Shown: positions 22,700 through 33,650 of the stretch, piece after piece | Position numbering within the stretch: position 1 is the first letter of the stretch | Layout of the letters: every line of letters starts with the position of its first letter | Assembly: GCF_000471905.2 (NCBI RefSeq) | Contig: NW_006499583.1 | Span: 176,843-240,842 of the forward strand | Direction: 5' to 3' | Length of the DNA stretch: 64,000 nt | DNA from: Amborella trichopoda | Taxonomy: Eukaryota; Streptophyta; Magnoliopsida; Amborellales; Amborellaceae | The notes under the pieces: generated by a model | Told to the model about the DNA's origin: nothing | What the model saw: the letters and a program-made list of their open reading frames with translations, nothing else | Database searches by the model: none | Position numbers and translations under genes: made by a program

Positions 22700-23136
22700 C
22701 TTGTCTCATAATCGACCATGGTTTTGCTGATGTAATACATGGTATGCTCTTTTCCATGGTCATCATATTGTCTTAACATTGCCCCCATGGTTTTGTCTTT
22801 TACATATATGTATAGGAATATGGGTTTGTTTGAATTAGGAGGACCACACACTTGGACCCTCTAGTCGTTCTTGGGCATGACTATTTTGTTGGCCAACCAT
22901 TTTGAGTAATCGATAGGGGTGATGAATTTTGCCTTGAGCAATTTATCGATTTCTTCTTTGATTTTGAGCTCAAGGTGGGTCTTTTGGCATTAGAGTTTCT
23001 GCCTAATTGGCTTCATCCCTTCATTGAATACTAGGTGAAGTTGCACCAATGTGGAATCTAACCTTGACATATCATCATATGATCAGGTAAAGACTTCACG
23101 ATATTCCTTGAGAAAGGAAATCATGTTTTTTCCCTC
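22700..23136 (-). pseudogene. Tat I reverse transcriptase N-terminal part fused to RNase H start (core deleted)
   Basis: The minus strand from 23,125 reads MISFLKEYREVFTW, a YDDMSRLDSTLVQLHL block, LKAKFITPIDYSKW and ANKIVMPKND, the approach to the Ty3/gypsy reverse transcriptase palm. It then passes at about 22,860 straight to NKPIFLYIYVKDKTMGAML and YYISKTMVDYET, the start of RNase H. The whole palm core, including the YxDD-type catalytic motif, and the thumb are missing. In-frame stops occur after FTW, KL and ND. This copy could not make a working reverse transcriptase. Confidence 0.85.
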
Positions 23137-23980
23137 CTAGGGAGATAGGGAGGTTCCAATCTTGGTTAAACTTGAGTCCTTCTCAGTTCCTAGGTTGACG
23201 TCGATTGTCTCTTTGATGGCAGCCGTTGGGCCACCAACAAATCGCTTCTTGAAATGCTCAACATGGGAAGTGAGTTTCTCAAGTTGAGGGATTTCCTCGG
23301 ACTCTTGGTCCTCTTGATCTTCGTTCGAGTTATCTGATTCATCATCTTGGGTGTGCTGCACCGTTAATGGGCTATCCTGAGTGTTTGTCATTTTTTAAAA
23401 CTCTTTCTCATTTTTATCACGTTTTGAATTTTCATCGGTTTTTGAAAAGTTATAAGGGGTGTCCCTTATGGGACTCGCAAGATATATATTGGGAACCGGA
23501 CGCGTAGGGCTGTTAGGTGGCCACCTCATGCCTATCCATTTTTTGGCACTGGGATTTAAAGGTGCCACTGGTATGCTTCCATCGATTCTTGAGGCAGGAG
23601 GGTGATTGACCAATGTTATCCCTAGGTTTTAATTGGGGAATGGGAAAGATTGGTTGTGTCAGAGCCAATTGTGTATACTTTCAAGTCCAGGTTAGCGAAA
23701 AGATCTTCAATTCTCAATTCTTGTGTGTGCCAAGGTGTGGAAGGAGAATCCTCCATTGTTGGGGATTAAGGATCACCTTTGGCTGTTTCGAAGGATGGGG
23801 ATTGAGAGGATCAAAGCTTTGAATGCCTCCAGATGCAAAGCCCAGATGGCATGAAGGCTTCATCCGACTTTGAAATAAGGTGAGTGAACACTCAAGTCCT
23901 CTTCGATCCCCTTTTTCGGTTTTGGCTAGGGGTGATTCAGTGATTGCATTCGTTACGCCCTGCCCTTGACTTCCCAAGCC
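23137..23980 (-). pseudogene. Tat I linker between protease and reverse transcriptase
   Basis: Several short open minus-strand frames, one very acidic (DDESDNSNEDQEDQESEEIP at about 23,340-23,280). Position and composition fit the variable linker upstream of reverse transcriptase in Tat elements. No catalytic motif seen. Confidence 0.55.
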
Positions 23981-24697
23981 TTAGCTTGGTTGGAGGCCCT
24001 GGGAGAAGAGCATATGCCAAGCCTCGAGGGACCCGAAACCGTATCGATGTTGGTATTGGATAATGTCTTCCATCAATGCAAAAGTTTGAAGAATTTGAGG
24101 AACAAAGTCGCTAGCCTCTAAGCATAAGGTGACACAACTAGCTTGCTCGAAGGAAACAATCGAGATTTCTTTGAGCTCGACTCCCACGACTAGCTTCCCG
24201 TTATCTACACTAGGGTTTAGAAGAGGAGAGAGTTCAACACATACCTTGGCAATGCCTATCTCAGTTGGACATTTGAGGCATTGATGGAGTATAGAGGCCA
24301 CCACAAGATTCTCATGCGGCCATGGCCTTCTTAGTAGGATGTTGAATGAGTGTTTTATGTCCAAGACATAAAACTTTATCATTTGGACGATAGGACAGAT
24401 CTTGAGAGTGGGAGGCATTATGCCTTTCGTTTGCCTTTTAGTCCTGTCATATGTTGTGATGTTGCGCTGACACGGTTCAAAGTCACCTGGAGTCTTGCCT
24501 ATATGTGTCACTGTTTTCATCGGGCATATGTTTAAGGATGCCCCATTGTCAACAAGTACCCTTCGTATCTGGTACCCTTGCATGAAAATGGTGAAATGCA
24601 ATGGTTGGATGTGAAAGCCGTTGAAGCTGGTCGGGATGTCTTCATCCACGAACACGATTGGCATTGGTGTCGTCAACTGGTTGATCATTCCGCACAA
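23981..24697 (-). pseudogene. Tat I aspartic protease
   Basis: The longest open stretch of Tat I (238 residues). It contains RRVLVDNGASLNICP, a retroviral-type aspartic protease active site with DNGAS in place of the commoner DTGA/DSGA, and downstream VLDIKHSFNILLRRPW, matching the conserved second half of such proteases (usual form LLGRPW, here LLRRPW). It lies between gag and reverse transcriptase, as expected. The frame is open at both motifs, so this is the best preserved domain of the element. Confidence 0.85.
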
Positions 24698-25455
24698 CTC
24701 TTCCGGTTGTGTGTTGCTTGGGACGTGTGTCTTGTTGAGGACTTTCTTGATCTAGGCCCTATGTGCTGGTGAGTTGTTAAGCAACTCCAAGATGTAGATC
24801 TAAGCCTGAATCTTGCCCATGTAAGTCAGCAGATCATAAGTGGTTGAGCTTTCTCGAGACTCCTTTCGGGGTTCTCGATTTATGGCATTCGTCGGATGCT
24901 TGGGCTCTGGAGTCTTTCCTATTCTCTCATCGAGGGTATCAGCCATCAATCAAATGAGTTTGAAAATTCGACCTTTTCGGGTCAAAGAGTCTACTTCACA
25001 TGCATGAAGTTCAAAAGGGTCTTCCCTTGCAAGAGTAATGGGGAACTTTGGGGTGTAGGCCCCTCGATTGGAGGATGAACCCTTCTCATTGTTCTGGACC
25101 ACATCGATTTCTAACACTTCGTCATCATCATATTGATCCTACTTAGGTAGGTCGTCGAGGTTTTGAGGTGAAGGGGTCCCTTTTAGAAGACCCAATAGGT
25201 CCTCTTAGGGTTCTTGAAGGTGGTGGCCACAAGGGAATATGAACTGAGTCGGGTCTTCTTCATCATCTCCATTCTCGATCATGTGAATGACAACGGTCCC
25301 TTTTGGGTTGTCCTGAACTTCCATCTTTCTAGCCATTGTGGTCGGATTTTCAGGAAGAGGATTTGTAAAGATGCTCATCTTTTGAGTAGGCTCTTCAACA
25401 TGATGATTTTTCGTTGGGACAGTGATGTCCCCCTATCACCCTTGACTAATCTGTT
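24698..25455 (-). other. Tat I gag-protease spacer
   Basis: Degenerate minus-strand frames (for example GAYTPKFPITLARKDPFELH near 25,060-25,000) without a domain I recognise. Open frames on the plus strand here are antisense shadows. Confidence 0.45.
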
Positions 25456-26470
25456 TCAAATGATAACTATTTTTTGTGTCATGTGCATGGTTTTGGTGCC
25501 ATTTGCACCACTTGCTGTTGTCCATGACTTGGATGACGTTGGAAGGTAAACTATGTCTTTAGATAATAGTAATTCACATAGTAATGCAAGAACTTTGTCT
25601 AGTGGGTCTTTGAGACGAGTAAAATTATCCTCTTGTCTTTGGTTGTTATTTTGAGCATTGGTTCTAGGTCGACCCCTCTGATTTTGGTTTAGATAGTTGC
25701 ACTGAGTGGCTGAACCTCGAGCTGGCACGTTAATGGCAATTTGATTAACATGACCAGAAGTATTCCCCTTATTGTTGTTCTTATTTATCTTGTTTTGGGG
25801 AGTGGTTATTGGTTTTTTCTTGGACCTGATGCTGAGGGGTGTACTTCGGGTCCTTTCGTAACGTATCCCCCACTAAATTATGAAGTCGAAAGAGTAGGGG
25901 ATAAGACCTTGTCTGCAGAAGGTCCTGTATTCAGGAGTGACATTTTCTAGGGCCATGGAGATCTTGGCCAGGTCCATGAGTAGACATTCGATGACCCGCA
26001 TTGTCGGCTCGTGGAATTGATTGATGAAGGCTTAGAAGGATTCACTAGGGTTTTGCGTTGCTAAAGAGAAAGGCCTTGGTGTTGATCCATAGTAGTGAGA
26101 GACAAATAGATTGAACATTTCATCTTGAGTGATGTGTGGTTGAGTACACATCATTCTTCAATGCCAGTTTAGAGCCTTGCCAGAAAGCTTTTACAAAAAT
26201 ATGGCATTCAGTTGATTTGGTCTATCTCACAAAGCTCAAACGGAGAGGAGGTATGCGTAATGTGGGTATCTAGGTCAATCTTCTCGTTGAACTTATTTTG
26301 GAATTCTGGGATAACGAATCCGAAGGGAAGGTCCTCCATGCCTCCGAGGGTCTCATGGACATAGGTTTTTGGGGGTAAAACTTCTTGAATGCCCATTCTT
26401 ACAAGCATGTCTTTCATTACTTTCATGGTGCCTTCGTATTGGGCATTTGGCATGACGGTCGGCCCACAGT
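25456..26470 (-). pseudogene. Tat I gag
   Basis: The minus strand from 26,453 encodes MPNAQYEGTMKVMKDMLVRM, then PPKTYVHETLGG and FGFVIPEFQNKFNEKIDLDT. Further fragments follow (EMFNLFVSHYYGSTPRPFSL, then LIPYSFDF) and a Gln/Asn/Arg-rich end (25,728-25,456, starting PARGSATQCNYLNQNQRGR). The same blocks in the same order occur in Tat II gag (47,230-48,230), supporting the assignment. Stops and shifts break it into pieces. Confidence 0.75.
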
Positions 26471-27589
26471 TGGTGGGTTCCCAAGTGTAGACTAATGAGT
26501 CAAGGCTTGGGGTATATATTGGTCTGTATGGACTTGAGGTTGATGAGCCACTGTCACCAGGGTGATTTGGTATTCCTGGGCCTAAGGGACATATTGTCCC
26601 ATAGGTGTCGTCATAGGCTGAGGGAATTGCACAGTCTATTGGAACATATGTATTATTCGGAACGATTGAAGAATCGGTTGAATCAGTTGTCCTATGGATT
26701 GTCCTATAACACTAAGCTGGTTAGGGATCGATACATGTGATGGGGCATGAACAGTGTAGCCTCAGTCAACTAAACTTTGAAGGGTAGCTTGGACACCTAC
26801 ATCACCTAGGGTTCTGTTCAGGTCGATACCTCTATTTCATAAAACATTGAGGCTATGATGAGTTGTACTATGGTGGCTTGAAGCCGGGTTAGACTCCCTA
26901 GACCTATGTGGGTATCGATTATTAGGGTTTTGAGGTTGTCGTGTCTCAAGATTGTCTTGGTTTGAGTTACGGGAATGAGCGTTCGATACTACATCCTCCC
27001 TCACTTGACTCTTACTTTGGGTGCTTAATAGCCCTTGGAGAACGATCCCAAGTCAAACCCTTTGACTATTCAAAGTCTTTCGGGCTGAGCTAGCTTTTCG
27101 AGCAACACATATTTCAACATCTGAAACTGATCCTTGAGACTCTGCTTCTAGTTGAAGACTTGAGTGTAGAAAAATGGACAGACATGGGTTCTGGCTGTAA
27201 TCCCAAGGAGTTGCGACATACTGGTCCCTAGGTTTGGGAATGTTAGGTTGGAGTCAACTGTGGAGCAATCATCATAGTCACCCTGGGTGACTGACAAGAC
27301 GACTTCTCCATATTTGAACCTTGGATTTAGACTTAGGGTCTGACCTAGACTCTGACCTAACTAGGCTTGATGGACTTAAGTTTGAATCTTGAATGGAGGT
27401 GAGCCCAACCTAGTCTAGGGATAACTTTAAGTTCAGACTAGAGTCAGGACCTAGACTTGAGGACTTTCTAGACTCAGTGGGTTTTCATTCTGACACTGAA
27501 CTAGGATGAGAGTAGTCTAGTTGTAGAGGCAACTCTGAATCAAGACCTAGGTTAGGATCTAGAATAAAATCTAGACTAGATGGGCACGA

Positions 27590-28200
27590 GTCTTGGCTCG
27601 AACCAAGACAGGTTCTAGGTTTGGACTTGGGTGTGGACCTGTTCGGACCTGGACTAAGCTAAGTCCAAGCCTAGACTTGGATCTAAAGGGTTTCAAATTT
27701 AGACCAGGTGTGGACCTGTGCTGAGATTTAGATGAGATTTGGTGTGAGCCTTGGCTCGCACTAAGAGGGAGCCTAGGTTCCGACCCGGTTGTGAACCCGG
27801 TTTGAACCTGGGCTAGGCTAGGTACAAGCTTGGACTCGGACCCAGAAGGTTTCAAATTCTGATCGAGTGTAGACTCGGATTGAGATCTAGGTGAGATTTG
27901 GTGTGAGCTTTGGCTCGCACCAAGAGGGAGTCTAGGTTCGAACATGGTTGTGAACGTGGTTCAGACTTGGGTTGGGCGGAGTATGAGTCTAGACTCGGAC
28001 CCAGCAGGGTTCATATCGGACCAGAAGTGGATCCGAACTGAGATCTAAGTGATATTTGGCTCGCACCAAGAGGGAGCCTAGGTTCGGACCTGGTTGTGAA
28101 CCTGGTTCTTACCTGGGCTGAGCTGAGTATAAGTCTGAACTCATACCCAACAGGGTTTAGTTCAACTTAGAAGTGGATCCGGACTGAGATCTAGGGCTAA
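27590..28200. repeat. about 158-bp tandem repeat in the Tat I leader, four copies
   Basis: The anchor word GGCTCGCACCAAGAGGGAG (with variants) recurs at about 27,595, 27,753, 27,912 and 28,058, spacing 146-159 bp. Each unit also holds GGTTGTGAACCTGGTT and ACTGAGATCTAGG-like words. The open frame at 27,571-27,945 merely runs through it. Confidence 0.85.
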
Positions 28201-29601
28201 TCAACTCTGATAAGAAAGCAAATCACTCGAAAACTTTGCCCTAAACTATGGGTAGGCTAGGTCTGAGTGGGTTCCTAACTACAGAACTGCGGCTAGGATT
28301 GGTGGGTCCCCAAGTAGGTCCTGGCCACCTACTAAAATATTCTGCCAGGTCCAACTATGTGTGGAGTTGCTTTGAGGCTAAGGATTACGAAGGGGTGCTC
28401 ATTGTGAAATTTACACAAATCCCAACTGCCTTGGCTCTCAAGGCTAGGTTCCCCTCACGAAAGTTAATGCAAGATTTTGGGGGTTTTAAAATTTTTTTGC
28501 TAGTTTCCCAGGCTTCCCCGGTCCGTTGTCTACAAGGGTGTGTAAGGAAGCAAGCAAGTGAAAATAAAGTGGCAAGCAAACACATAAGAAAGAGATGTGA
28601 GCACTTGGCACAAATCGTAGTGAGTGAGGTGCGCTTTGAGTCAGAGTTTTGACCTACCGAAAGCACAGTTCAGGTGTGGGTGTAAGCAACCCCCAAGAAG
28701 ATGTATAGTTATGCAAAGTGGAACCAGGTACAACCTGTGCCTAGTTGGGTGCTGCCTGAGTCAAGGGTGACTTGATCGGGACTCAGTTTGAAGAGGGTGC
28801 AGGCAACCCTCAAAATAATTTTTTTCTTTTTTGTTATATATATATATTATTTTTGTTTTTGATGAAAAAAAACTAAGCATGATAAAACAAGGAAATCATG
28901 ATTTCTAACAAAATTACTTAAAATAAAATGAAATACATAAAGCACAAATAAGAAAGACCTGCTTCAAGACAAATATAGATTTTTTTATATTTTTAAAATT
29001 TTTCTTTTGACCTCAAAATTGGTGAGCAGCAGAGAAAAGGTTCTAGAACAGGGTTGTAAAGGTTCTTAGGTTTTTTTGAGACCTCTGAGTTTGGGAGGCA
29101 CTAGGATGCCTCTCGGGTGACACCAGTGGCATCGCTTGGGAGGCATAGGTAGTGCCGCCCAAGTCATACTAAGTCTTGGGGTTGCAAAGACCCTAGATTC
29201 TGACCACAGTGAAATTTTAGGATTTTTGGACCAAAATACAGTAAAAAAAAGAATGAAAAATGAAGTGTATTTCAGGGCCTGGAACAGGATCAACCTCTTT
29301 AAAACATTTTTTTTTATATTTTAAAGAATTTATTTTTGGCCAAAATTCCATGAGAAGGCAAAGGGGGGATACTGGGACCAAACTGTGGTGTCTCAGACTT
29401 TTTTGGGGCCCACTAGATGTTGGCGACATAGGTGGTGCCGCCTAGGAGACATAGGTGGTGCCACCTAAGCAAAAGTGTCTTGGATGAAGATCGGGATCCC
29501 GAGCCTTGATCATAGTGAGATTTGAGACCATTTTGAACAAAAAATAAGTGGAAAACATTAAAAATGACATGCATTTCAGAGCTCTGATCAAGCTCAAACC
29601 A

Positions 29602-29621
29602 CCTCACAGTGGGCGTCAAAC
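29602..29621 (-). promoter_or_regulatory. Tat I primer-binding-site-like sequence
   Basis: Immediately inside the 5' LTR the minus strand reads GTTTGACGCCCACTGTGAGG, which resembles the TTTGGCGCC... start typical of Tat-lineage primer-binding sites. The Tat II site at 33,632-33,650 is the same apart from about five transitions. The tRNA is not determined. Confidence 0.65.
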
Positions 29622-30688
29622 TGTGCACTGTGTAGATCGAGACGATCTCAAGATGAAAATCGACTAGATTTGAACCACAAACTTATTTTTTTAGAGTGAT
29701 AGAGACTGGAGATAATAGAATTCTGATCTGAAGCTAGATCTAATTAGAAATGTGCTGATCTGCTCTCAGATCAGTGGCAGAGCCAACAATGATCCGAAAT
29801 GTAAAATACTACATAAAATGCAATAAAACTAATTTAATTCTAATAAAATAAACAAAAATGAAAGGACATGCAGGAAAGAGTAGAAATATACTAGACCTGA
29901 CCAGTTGGCTCGGGGTTTCTGAGGCTTCAAGGCCTCGGTCGTATCAAGATCGGTTGAGTTTATGTCGTGCATCATCTTTGTCTCTCTTCAGGTTTTGACT
30001 AGGCCTTGGCTTGGTTGGATGTATTTCTTAACTTAAGGGTTGTAGGTTTAATGACCTAAAGCTAAGGTTTTCCTAGATCTAGGGTTTTCTCACGACCTTC
30101 TCTTGTATCTTAGAGTCTCCAGGCTTTTCCTATCATACAAGCTAATAAGGTCTAACTCCTAAAATGGGTCACAAAATGTGCTTATATAAAGGCTCAAATT
30201 GTACTAAAACGAATATATACCAATTTCAAGCAGATTTGCTAGCCAAATTTCCGTTTTGGGGGTCCAAGGGCTGGGCGACACTAGTGGTGTCTCCAGACAA
30301 AAAGGGTCCAAATTCAATGAATCCACCCAAAAAAGGTTTCGGATGATTTGGCATGCGAAAACTGCCATTTTGGGGCAGTCAGGGCCGGGCAGACCAGTGG
30401 TGTCACCTAGACAAAATCTGCACATAATTGGCAGATTTTATTTCTGGGGTGATTTACGAGCTATTGTTATTTTGCCTACCAAAATTTGGGTCAAAATGAG
30501 GTGGTTTTCTATTTTTAATGATTTTTTTACTAAAATAGGGTGTTCTATAGGGTTCTAGATCACAGGGCAGGCAGTATGGACAATGGTGGTCTATGCTCCG
30601 GAGGTTTACTGAGATAGTATGGTCTTAAGGTTGTCTATGGTTTAGAAAACCATTGAATTTGTCAGTTTTCAAAATGGGGTTGTCTACA
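29622..30688 (-). repeat. Tat I 5' LTR
   Basis: A 1,067-bp LTR, direct repeat of 13,546-14,616. On the minus strand a TATA-like CCTTTATATAAG (about 30,193-30,182) lies roughly 500 nt in, which places the U3/R boundary shortly after. The homologous but diverged LTR of Tat II (to 33,630) has its TATA box at the corresponding place. Confidence 0.92.
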
Positions 30689-30693
30689 ACGAT
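30689..30693. repeat. Tat I target-site duplication, right copy (ACGAT)
   Basis: ACGAT, identical to 13,541-13,545, directly after the TGTCTACA end of the right LTR. Confidence 0.92.
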
Positions 30694-32590
30694 GATAGCC
30701 AAGCGTCTCCTTCACAAAGGCCAGCTTGGGTCCATGCAGTTCCTACAAGATAGTCACTGCCACTATAGCTTCCATTCTCCACTTCTCAAGGTCATCTAGG
30801 TGACTGTTGAAGAGGTTTACGGTAGCCTCATCAAGAACAAACCCACCAAAGCGTCTGAATGCTGATGGATTTCCACAAGAGTCCTCTCCGGATCATGTAG
30901 AAGGCATTCTCTCGGTTGTCGAAGAGAAACACTTAGCACTGCACGAGCCAGGATGAGACCCACGTTAGATGAAGCTCTCAGGGTCGAATGACCAGGAATA
31001 AAAATGGCCACTGCCAAAGGCTCATCAATTGTTTACTTTGGCACAAAAACTGGAGAGTCTTTCTCCATAGACACGTTGGGATCCGAATGGGACTTAATGT
31101 TAAACGCCAAAGAAGAAAGCACTTCTACTACTTAGTGTCATCTAAAACTGCTCCAGCTTCGATCTCTTTTGAGACCGGAGCACCAATGGGTTCCGACACT
31201 GGGGCTTCATCAAAGCCACACACTTCCTAGCCATCTGTGTACTCATAGCCCACCAACTCTGATGACGAGTGAATAGGGGAGCGTGCCAACATGTCATTGG
31301 CCTCAACCATGAAAACCGACATAGTGGGATGCTCAAGGGGGACAAGTGAGTCCTCATGTCCGCTTTTGGCATCAACCATGTTGTCATCATGCATCGCCTT
31401 GACGGTTTGGACTGCTTCCACCATTAGAGAAGGGCCACTCTCTTTTAATTGACATGATAAGTCAAAAGAAGCCTGGTGAGAGGAAACCAGTAAGGCCAAA
31501 GCTGCCTCAAGAATGGGTACCATCTCCCTACCTGAGGATACAATATCATGAGCCGATGGAGCCACCTTTGGTGAAGCTGGTGGGCTCAGAGATAGCACCA
31601 AGCACATCGCACACTTGGGCGGTCATGGAGGCAAACCTTGAGGTGTGCTCGGGATATCATGAATAGGGTGAGATTGCTTCCTCAAACGAGCACTCTTCCA
31701 CACAATATGTGGTATAGGTACAGCCTCAGACATGGAGTCTTCTGTAACTCCCTTCTCCTTCTCCCCTTCATGGCACTGCTGCCACCATCACCACGCTTCA
31801 AGCTTGCCGCTTGCTGGTCAGAAGGAAGGACTGTTGTAGGAGTAGAATGAAGATCACTATAAGATCTTGAACAGGTCGACTCTCAGCCATAGGCATAGTA
31901 TGCGACGTCTCTCAGTCCAAAATAGATGGGATGTCGTCAAACAGAAACTCTGTCTTTCCCTCAAGGGAGCCGACGTGAGTCAACAGAAACCCTAACAACC
32001 TGAGGGACACGGGTTTCCCTCCAATCTGAAAGGTAGTCAAGATCATAAACTGTGGAGAAATAAGGTGGAGCAAAATTCTTCCCATGTTTGATCTCACATC
32101 TCTGAGAAGCATTGATCGCTTTCCAAGGATGGATCGCTTGCCAATCGAGCGGTTTGTCTGATTCCACCAAAAGCAACAGGCGTCAGTAGCCTGCTCAAAA
32201 TGGCCATAGTGGGGAACCACAAATTTGCTCAAACCAGTCAGGTCCTAGCAGGTTGACCAAGCAGCCCTCACATGGTTGTCATCCCATGCCTCATGTCACA
32301 CACAGGACATAACTCCATCCTCACTGGCGGCTCGCTTCTTGTATCACTTTTCAAAAAGCATGTGATATGAACACCATTGGTCCAACCCATGGTGACAGGC
32401 GAATTGATGTGGGTATTACACTTCCAATTTCTTGTTGCCACCCAGGGAAAGAGGTAAGAGACAACCCCGAATGCTCAAAAGGTACATCAACTCTTAATTG
32501 CCAATAGGGCCCCTATCAAGCACATGACCAAAGTCGTCAACGAACAAACAATTAGTTAGTCCACCAAATCTCTCTCGCATGAAGAAGGAG
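30694..32590 (-). pseudogene. unrecognised coding sequence, 5' part (interrupted by Tat I)
   Basis: Minus-strand pieces that continue, across the Tat I insertion, into 13,545-13,238. From upstream to downstream they read: AWDDNHVRAAW and LSKFVVPHYGHFEQATDA (32,300-32,180); NFAPPYFSTVYDLDYLSDWR and VPQVVRVSVDSRRLP (32,090-31,965); a Ser/Ala-rich segment (31,607-31,227); and FRRFGGFVLDEATVNLFN with HLDDLEKWRMEAIVAV (30,860-30,750). Several stops and frame changes are present. The layout, a tryptophan-rich globular N-terminal part then a low-complexity middle and a C-terminal coiled coil, is reminiscent of plant genes of transposon descent (for example plant-mobile-domain genes). I cannot place it in a family, so no function is proposed. 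Confidence 0.55.
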
Positions 32591-32599
32591 CTACCATAA

Positions 32600-33630
32600 C
32601 CCATTATCCTTATCCCATGATCCCTTATCCTTTAAAAGCCTTATCCAAATTTGAAAATGATCCAAAAATAGGATAAATATTGTGTTTAATTACGAAAACA
32701 AGATGATAATTATCTAAAAATGCTTGAGAGTTGTCAAGAGTCAAAATTCTCTGGATATGAGATACTTTGACTGGTGTGATACAAAGTGTGTCACTCGATG
32801 TGACACAAAGTGTGTCGCATAGGCCACTTTGGATCACTTCAATGAATTTACTCAGTATTAGCCCATGTGACACAAAGACTGTGTCGCCTAGTGCGACACA
32901 AAGTGCATCACCCAAGTTATTTTGTGTATGTTCATTAAATTTGGTCAATTCTTGCTAATGCGACATGGTCTATGTCGACTAGTCACGTTTGACCAGAGTG
33001 ATACACTTGTGTCGCCCAAGTTTTGACTACCAGATTTTTGAATTCTGAAATCTAACCAACTCGATAAGCATTATAAACCAATTCCTAACCACTCAGAGGT
33101 CTATAAAAGGACCTGAGTTCAACCACTTAAGGGTTCGTTAATCAAGTCCTTCTTAGGCTATATGAGTGCAGACAAAACTCTTAGCCTTCTAGGATCCATC
33201 TATCCCATTTACGAAACCCTAAACTCAGTATTCAAACCTCAAAACTCAGTCTTCAACTTTTTAGGTCTACAGTCTATAATCCTATTTCAACCAAAGCCAA
33301 GGCTTGGTCAGTTCTAAAGAGGAAATGGATGATGCATGATGTAAACTCAGCTGCGATCGTGTTATACGGGAGGCTCCAAAGCCTCAGTTGTCCCAATCCA
33401 ACTGGCCCAGTCAAGTAAATTTCCTTCCTTGCATTTTCAATTATTTTAATTCTTTGTTAGATTAGTCTAATAACATTTCTTTAAGTATATTGTGCAATGA
33501 TCAATGCCGGCTCTATCGATGATCGAAGGGAAGGTCTATTTAGACAGAACGGGGAAGATCTATTTACATTTGTAGTGTCAGATCTAGGGGATCTACATTT
33601 GAAGATCTCTTTGATTCTGCATTGTAAATA
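32600..33630 (+). repeat. Tat II 5' LTR
   Basis: Recognised by similarity to the Tat I LTR in the opposite orientation: TGATGTAAACTCAG, CCAAAGCCTCAG and ATCAATGCCGGCTCTAT occur in the same order, followed at 33,630 by a Tat-type primer-binding site. A TATA box CTATAAAAGG is at 33,101-33,110. The left boundary near 32,600 is estimated from the TATA distance in Tat I, and no terminal TG was identified. The U3 part (32,770-33,020) holds repeated GTGACACAAAGTGTGTCGC-like imperfect palindromes. Confidence 0.7.
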
Positions 33631-33631
33631 G

Positions 33632-33650
33632 TTTGGTGCCTACCGTGGGG
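33632..33650 (+). promoter_or_regulatory. Tat II primer-binding-site-like sequence
   Basis: TTTGGTGCCTACCGTGGGG directly after the LTR end, the counterpart of the Tat I site. It matches the general form of Tat-lineage primer-binding sites. Confidence 0.7.

Larger units (their letters stand above)
26471..29621 (-). other. Tat I leader between 5' LTR and gag
   Basis: About 3.1 kb of non-coding sequence. It contains a 158-bp tandem array and repeated GCTAGGTCTAGACC-like words (27,280-28,240). A part at 28,240-28,800 is clearly homologous to the Tat II leader (34,805-35,394). The part next to the PBS (29,080-29,480) has repeated GTGCCGCC/GTGGTGCC words also found in the LTRs. Confidence 0.75.
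13546..30688 (-). mobile_element. Tat/Ogre-type Ty3/gypsy retrotransposon 'Tat I', 17,143 bp, defective
   Basis: Two direct LTRs (13,546-14,616 and 29,622-30,688) share the same ends (plus-strand TGTGCA...TGTCTACA) and are flanked by identical ACGAT. In element orientation (minus) the order is 5' LTR, PBS-like site, a long leader with tandem repeats, gag, protease, the start of reverse transcriptase, RNase H, an archaeal-type second RNase H, integrase, a 3' non-coding module, polypurine tract and 3' LTR. That order and the NxAEYEALV-like RNase H point to the Tat/Ogre lineage. Frames are riddled with stops, the reverse transcriptase core is deleted, a 3' module is duplicated and a 3-kb insert splits the RNase H. 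The two LTRs differ at many positions, so the insertion is old. Confidence 0.92.

Noticed and set aside
24350..25549. Plus-strand open frames of 60-111 codons
   Set aside because: They are antisense to the Tat I protease and gag region and show no motif of their own.
27571..27945. 124-codon minus-strand frame with internal repeats
   Set aside because: It reads through the 158-bp tandem array of the Tat I leader, and the repeat explains its composition.
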